64,000 bases of DNA from UBA6144 sp964399165 (GTDB taxonomy: Bacteria > Bdellovibrionota > Bacteriovoracia > Bacteriovoracales > Bacteriovoracaceae), in assembly GCA_964399165.1 (NCBI GenBank), contig CAYNPO010000019.1:3389-67388 (forward strand), given 5' to 3'. The notes below the pieces were generated by a model. The model made no database searches, had not been told where the DNA came from, and saw nothing but the letters and a program-made list of their open reading frames with translations. Each line of letters opens with the position of its first letter. Within the stretch, counting starts at the first letter, position 1. This document shows, one piece after another, positions 60,421-64,000 of the stretch. A program made the position numbers and the translations under genes.

Positions 60421-61376
60421 AATACGTCCTGATCACGGCTTTGCTGTCCGCCTCCATGTCCGCCGCAGCCTACGTTCCCACGGTGGAAGCGCTTTTCCGT
60501 CACGGGGCCAATCCGGAGGTTTCTACCAACGCGCTCTCATTGTCGGTGAAGCTGACTCCGGTCAATCCCTACGCCGAAAAGGATGAGGCACCGGGGAAGC
60601 CGCTCTGGGTCAAATGGGTCTACAACGTCACCGCCCAGGGAAAGCTCAAGCTGACCCAGCTAGTGTACAGGGGCCCCGCCATGAACGAGTCTGTGCTCGC
60701 CGACAAGACTTACGTGGCAGATTTGAATCCCTCATCCTTCACCACCGCCACAGCTGAGCGGGGACTCTTCTTCGCGCTCCTGAATTCGACCCTCATCAAC
60801 GACGGATCTTTCATGGTCGACCTGCTGAAACAGTTGGGCCTCTCTGCGCGCCATAACGAAGAGCTTATCAACCATGAGAAGAAAGCGTTACTCGAGCGCT
60901 ACCGCTCTTGGCTCGCCCAAAACAAGGGCGGGCGCGGATCCGCCGACTCACCTTTGGCCCCCGCCGATCCCGATGAACGATCCAAGGTGGAGCGCTTGCT
61001 GGCGACGCCTATGTACCACGACGCAAAGCAGGTTTTCCTTACCCGACACAAGGGTGAGCCCGCGTGGCAAGCCAAGGTCGATCAGTTCGAAGCCTGGGTC
61101 GGGGACGCAGATCGGGAAGTGCGCCACATCCTGTTCAGGGGAGGGGCTGGTGAGATGGAGATTCAGTGCGTGGAACCCACGCTCTACAACGGCACACACC
61201 GGCTTCCACGCCAGATCCTGGTGAAAACCTCCCAAGACCTCCACTACCAGGTCGACGTGATAGGACTGCGTCACTTTAACGAATCCCCGGCCGAAATGCT
61301 CGCGCGCCTGCGTGCCACCGACCAATACCTCATGCATCGCCGGGAGGCGCTGCCACGCCCCTCATTCATCTACTGA
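60417..61376 (+). CDS. Secreted protein of unknown function
   Basis: A 319-residue protein with signal peptide MKYVLITALLSASMSAAA, so it acts in the periplasm or beyond. It starts with GTG overlapping galU and ends exactly where priA begins. The mature part shows mixed strand and helix, a Gly/Ser/Pro linker near residue 165 (QNKGGRGSADSPLAPADPD), and one conserved-looking region (EWVGDADREVRHILFRGG is my reading of the mid C-terminal part). I recognise no domain. Co-transcription with galU and priA is likely, though it tells little about its job. Confidence 0.65.
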   Translation: MKYVLITALLSASMSAAAYVPTVEALFRHGANPEVSTNALSLSVKLTPVNPYAEKDEAPGKPLWVKWVYNVTAQGKLKLTQLVYRGPAMNESVLADKTYVADLNPSSFTTATAERGLFFALLNSTLINDGSFMVDLLKQLGLSARHNEELINHEKKALLERYRSWLAQNKGGRGSADSPLAPADPDERSKVERLLATPMYHDAKQVFLTRHKGEPAWQAKVDQFEAWVGDADREVRHILFRGGAGEMEIQCVEPTLYNGTHRLPRQILVKTSQDLHYQVDVIGLRHFNESPAEMLARLRATDQYLMHRREALPRPSFIY

Positions 61377-63383
61377 ATGTATTGCCGTGTTGCCGTTAAC
61401 TATCCCTCCCGCCACCAAGGTTTGACCTACGCCCTTCCTGACGGGATGGAGTTGGGGCCTGGTCAAATGGTGGATGTTCCTCTCGGGAGGCGCACGGAGC
61501 TGGGCTGCGTGCTCGAGATTGGCGTGCCAGCCCCGGAGATGGCCGCCAAGCCCGTGGCGGGGAAGCGCGATGACTACCCCATACTGCGTACCGAGGATTT
61601 GAAACTCTTTCAATGGATGGCGGATTACTACCACTATGGAATGGGGCAACTTATCGCTGACTGTTTGCCAGCTTCAAAAAAGCGCCCGCGCCCCCTTAAA
61701 TCCATGGTGGGTACGGGTGAGACCTCACCGCACGCCCCCTCCGCGGCTCAGGCCAAGGTGGTCGAAGCCGTGAGGTCAACCCTCGGCAGTTACGCCAAAC
61801 ATCTGGTCCATGGTGTGACGGGATCAGGGAAAACTCTCGTCTTTCAAGAAGTCATCCGCGACGTCCTCGCCTCGGGCAAAAGCGTGCTATACCTGCTGCC
61901 CGAGATCAACCTCACCCCTCAATTCGTGGAAACTTTTCGCCGCCACGCAGACGTCCCCGTCCACGCCTTCCACAGCGAAGTCACGGCTTCCGAGAAATTC
62001 CTCATCTGGAAAGAGGCTGCGGGGGCCGAACGCCCCGCCATTTTTATTGGGGTACGCAGCGCGGTTTTTTTGCCGGTGCGCCGGCTTGGCCTCATCGTGG
62101 TGGATGAGGAACACGATCCTTCCTTCAAACAAGAAGACCGCTGTCCTTACAACGCCAGGGACGTAGCCGCCAAGAAAGCGCAGATCGAGGGGTGTCCGGT
62201 GGTGCTCGGATCTGCCACGCCCGCCATGGAGACCTGGTACCAACACACGCAAGGCGGTCCCCACCTCCATTACCATCCACTGCCGGATCGCGTGGCGGAC
62301 GCCACCCTGCCCAAGGTCATCTGCGTGGACACGCGTCGCCCTCCCCAAAAAGGCCAGCCCGCAGTGGCACCGGAGGAGGACGTTTGGCCATTCGTACCAG
62401 CGACGGTTGATGTCGTTCGTGGCGCCGTAGCCGCCGGTGAGCAAGCTTTGGTCTTCATCAATCGCCTTGGCTACGCCAACTATCTCCAATGCCGTGCCTG
62501 TGGTCACCAGTTCCACTGCCCAAACTGTTCGGTGACCCTGCGCTTTTTTCGACAGAAGGGCATGCTCAGCTGCCAGCATTGCGAGTACAAGGAACCCACC
62601 CCGGCTTCATGCCCCAAATGCTACTGCCTCACGCTCCAGAACAAGGGCTTTGGGACGGAGCGCGTGCAGGAGGAGCTCTCCCGCTTGGTGCCAGCCGCCC
62701 GTGTGGAGCGCTTTGATCGCGAAGAGATCCGTACTTTTACCGCCCTGAAGGAGCGGCTTGATGACTTCCACGAGGGGAAAATCGATGTGTTGGTCGGGAC
62801 GCAAATGCTCTCCAAGGGCCACAACTTTCGACGCGTAAAAAAAGTCGTCGTCCTGGGTATGGACAACCAGCTCAATTATCCCGATTTTCGCGCCAACGAG
62901 CGGGTTTGGCAGACGGTCGTGCAGGTAGCGGGCCGGGCCGGCCGTTTCTCCCGCGACGGCGAAGTGCACATCCAAAGTGGGAATCCGGAGTCCCCGCTTT
63001 TTGACGTCGTGGCCTCGCAGGGTCTCGATGAGTTCTACCGGATGGAACTTCCCCTGCGGCAGATGTGCGAGTGTCCACCCTTCTTCCGCCTAGCCGCCCT
63101 CTATTTCACCGGGCGTTTCCAGGACAAACTCGTTGGCCACATGACCGGCACCGTTGAACCGCTTTTGAGGGGCCTGGTCACGAAGCACTTCCCGGAGGTT
63201 CGCCTTTTGGGGCCGCGTCCAGCCACGGTCGAGAAGAAGGCGAACCAATATACCTGGAGCGTTTTGCTCAAGTCGAAGGACTTAAACCAATTGCACGGAT
63301 TATTGCGGAGCTTTGAGCTCAACTTACCCGTAGTTTCAGGCATCTCCACCAAGATCGACGTAGACCCCCAACACCTAGCTTAA
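61377..63383 (+). CDS. priA: Primosomal replication restart helicase PriA
   Basis: PriA restarts broken replication forks. The 668-residue protein has the 3'-end binding domain at the start (CRVAVNYPSRHQGLTYALPDG), Walker A GVTGSGKT at about 145, the DEEH box in VDEEHDPSFKQE near 242, and motif III GSATPAMETW. The zinc region has eight cysteines (CRACGHQFHCPNC, CQHC, CPKC) between about 372 and 420. The C-terminal helicase motif is QVAGRAGR. It follows the secreted protein without a gap. Confidence 0.95.
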   Translation: MYCRVAVNYPSRHQGLTYALPDGMELGPGQMVDVPLGRRTELGCVLEIGVPAPEMAAKPVAGKRDDYPILRTEDLKLFQWMADYYHYGMGQLIADCLPASKKRPRPLKSMVGTGETSPHAPSAAQAKVVEAVRSTLGSYAKHLVHGVTGSGKTLVFQEVIRDVLASGKSVLYLLPEINLTPQFVETFRRHADVPVHAFHSEVTASEKFLIWKEAAGAERPAIFIGVRSAVFLPVRRLGLIVVDEEHDPSFKQEDRCPYNARDVAAKKAQIEGCPVVLGSATPAMETWYQHTQGGPHLHYHPLPDRVADATLPKVICVDTRRPPQKGQPAVAPEEDVWPFVPATVDVVRGAVAAGEQALVFINRLGYANYLQCRACGHQFHCPNCSVTLRFFRQKGMLSCQHCEYKEPTPASCPKCYCLTLQNKGFGTERVQEELSRLVPAARVERFDREEIRTFTALKERLDDFHEGKIDVLVGTQMLSKGHNFRRVKKVVVLGMDNQLNYPDFRANERVWQTVVQVAGRAGRFSRDGEVHIQSGNPESPLFDVVASQGLDEFYRMELPLRQMCECPPFFRLAALYFTGRFQDKLVGHMTGTVEPLLRGLVTKHFPEVRLLGPRPATVEKKANQYTWSVLLKSKDLNQLHGLLRSFELNLPVVSGISTKIDVDPQHLA

Positions 63384-63455
63384 GAATCCTCAAGACCCCT
63401 GTTTTTCCATCCGAAAGGCCCAAGGAGAAAGACTGGCAGAGCCTTGGGGTCACCA

Positions 63456-64000
63456 ATGATGAAAACACGTCTCGCAATCATTACCTTGCTGCTCACCGCG
63501 GCCTCGCCGGTGTCGGCGCTGACCTCGTTGGCGGAAATCCAGGCAGCAAACGCTAACGGCGGTCGCCGCCGTGACGCCACCGCCACCCCTACTCCTGTCG
63601 TGAGGGCCGCTCCTACGGGTCAAGCTTGCGGTGACGACCTCCAAACCCGCCTGCCTTTGGCGATGGTGCGAATGCTGTTACAGAACCCTTCTGAAGACCT
63701 GCAAGTGGAACTCGACCACGAACGCAACTCCGTGGTGCTGGCTCGCCAGCAAGGCTTCGCCCAGAACTGCGTGACCATGCTGGACTTCAACATGGAGCCG
63801 CCCACGCAAAGCTCCCGCCAATTTGCCGTGTCCATCGAGGTCACGCGTCCCGACGTGTCCCGTTGCCGTGCCGTCGCCGGCGCTCCGGCTAAGCGTGCCG
63901 ACCAGACTGATGCCGTTTACCTCGCCAGCCTACAAAGCCGTCACCTGGAGTGTTCTTTCGAAGTGACCCGCATGCAAGACGGGCGGACCGTCCGCGAGCA
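63456..64000 (+). CDS. Secreted protein, 3' end beyond the window
   Basis: An open frame of 181 codons begins with ATG at 63456 and runs off the window. It starts with a clear signal peptide (MMKTRLAIITLLLTAASPVSA). A low-complexity stretch rich in Arg, Thr, Pro and Ala follows (residues 35-60), then a folded-looking part with Cys residues (QACGDDLQ, NCVTML, SRCRAV, LECSFEV) that could form disulfides. An AAGGAGAA ribosome-binding-like sequence lies upstream at 63422. I recognise no family. Two start codons are adjacent (ATGATG). Confidence 0.75.
   Translation, partial: MMKTRLAIITLLLTAASPVSALTSLAEIQAANANGGRRRDATATPTPVVRAAPTGQACGDDLQTRLPLAMVRMLLQNPSEDLQVELDHERNSVVLARQQGFAQNCVTMLDFNMEPPTQSSRQFAVSIEVTRPDVSRCRAVAGAPAKRADQTDAVYLASLQSRHLECSFEVTRMQDGRTVRE

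Noticed and set aside
63384..63455. Inverted GACCCC/GGGGTC pair as a terminator after priA
   Set aside because: The stem is only six bases with a loop of about 50 and no T-run, so it is likely chance.
1..64000. CRISPR arrays, insertion sequences, prophage genes, toxin-antitoxin or restriction systems
   Set aside because: No direct-repeat array, transposase, integrase or defence-protein motif was seen on either strand.

Overview
The window is a gene-dense, GC-rich stretch of bacterial chromosome centred on the replication-initiation region. It carries almost only vertically inherited core genes. I see no tRNA, rRNA, insertion sequence, prophage or CRISPR array. Two things suggest a diderm of the Bdellovibrionota (Bdellovibrio-like): the order mnmE-mnmG-rsmG-parA-parB-bactofilin-atpF'FHAGDC, and an F0 cluster (atpI-atpB-atpE) placed apart from the F1 genes. 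That is my inference from gene order and protein character; a 16S rRNA gene or a marker-protein tree would be needed to prove it. Outer-membrane barrels, SurA-type chaperones, an LptG-type permease and many lipoproteins confirm an outer membrane.

Layout. 1-9.2 kb: a truncated membrane-protein start, then mfd, two SurA/parvulin chaperones, pdxA and uvrA. 9.2-21.5 kb (minus strand): a secreted Cys-His-Asp protein, the F0 genes atpE-atpB-atpI-like-atpZ-like, a TPR lipoprotein, and gyrA-gyrB-recF-dnaN-dnaA. A 440-bp non-coding gap separates dnaN from dnaA. 21.6-35.8 kb (plus strand, diverging from dnaA): rpmH-rnpA-yidD-yidC-mnmE-mnmG-rsmG-parA-parB-bactofilin, then atpF'-F-H-A-G-D-C, ending in a strong terminator. 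Two perfect 16-bp parS palindromes lie just before mnmG and inside rsmG. 35.9-47.3 kb: a large membrane-anchored protein of unknown function, a convergent lytic transglycosylase-patatin pair, and a plus-strand run (HTH/coiled-coil protein, outer-membrane barrel, AGCS symporter, ligA, radA). 47.0-59.5 kb (mostly minus): glpK with a small membrane protein, a lone pilin-like protein beside a TlpA-type thioredoxin, and a long co-directional run. Read 5' to 3', that run is outer-membrane protein, CFI-box protein, lptG-like, def, fmt, rpe, hutH, hutU, lipoprotein, hutI. 59.5-64 kb (plus): galU, a secreted unknown, priA and a truncated secreted protein.

How it fits together. The switch of gene direction between dnaA and rpmH, and the gyrase, clamp, RecF and ParABS genes around it, mark the origin domain. 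The two halves of the ATP synthase flank it about 19 kb apart. DnaA has an altered DNA-contact motif and I find no consensus DnaA boxes nearby, so the exact oriC is open. The most unusual details are a parS site that seems to double as the mnmG ribosome-binding site, long homopolymer tracts in the putative atp promoter spacer and inside hutI and a transglycosylase gene, a degenerate G4 motif in MnmE, a Gly at the quinolone-pocket acidic position of GyrA, and a hut operon attached to def-fmt-rpe with an unknown lipoprotein inside it. I did not find a clearly new multi-gene defence or mobile system.
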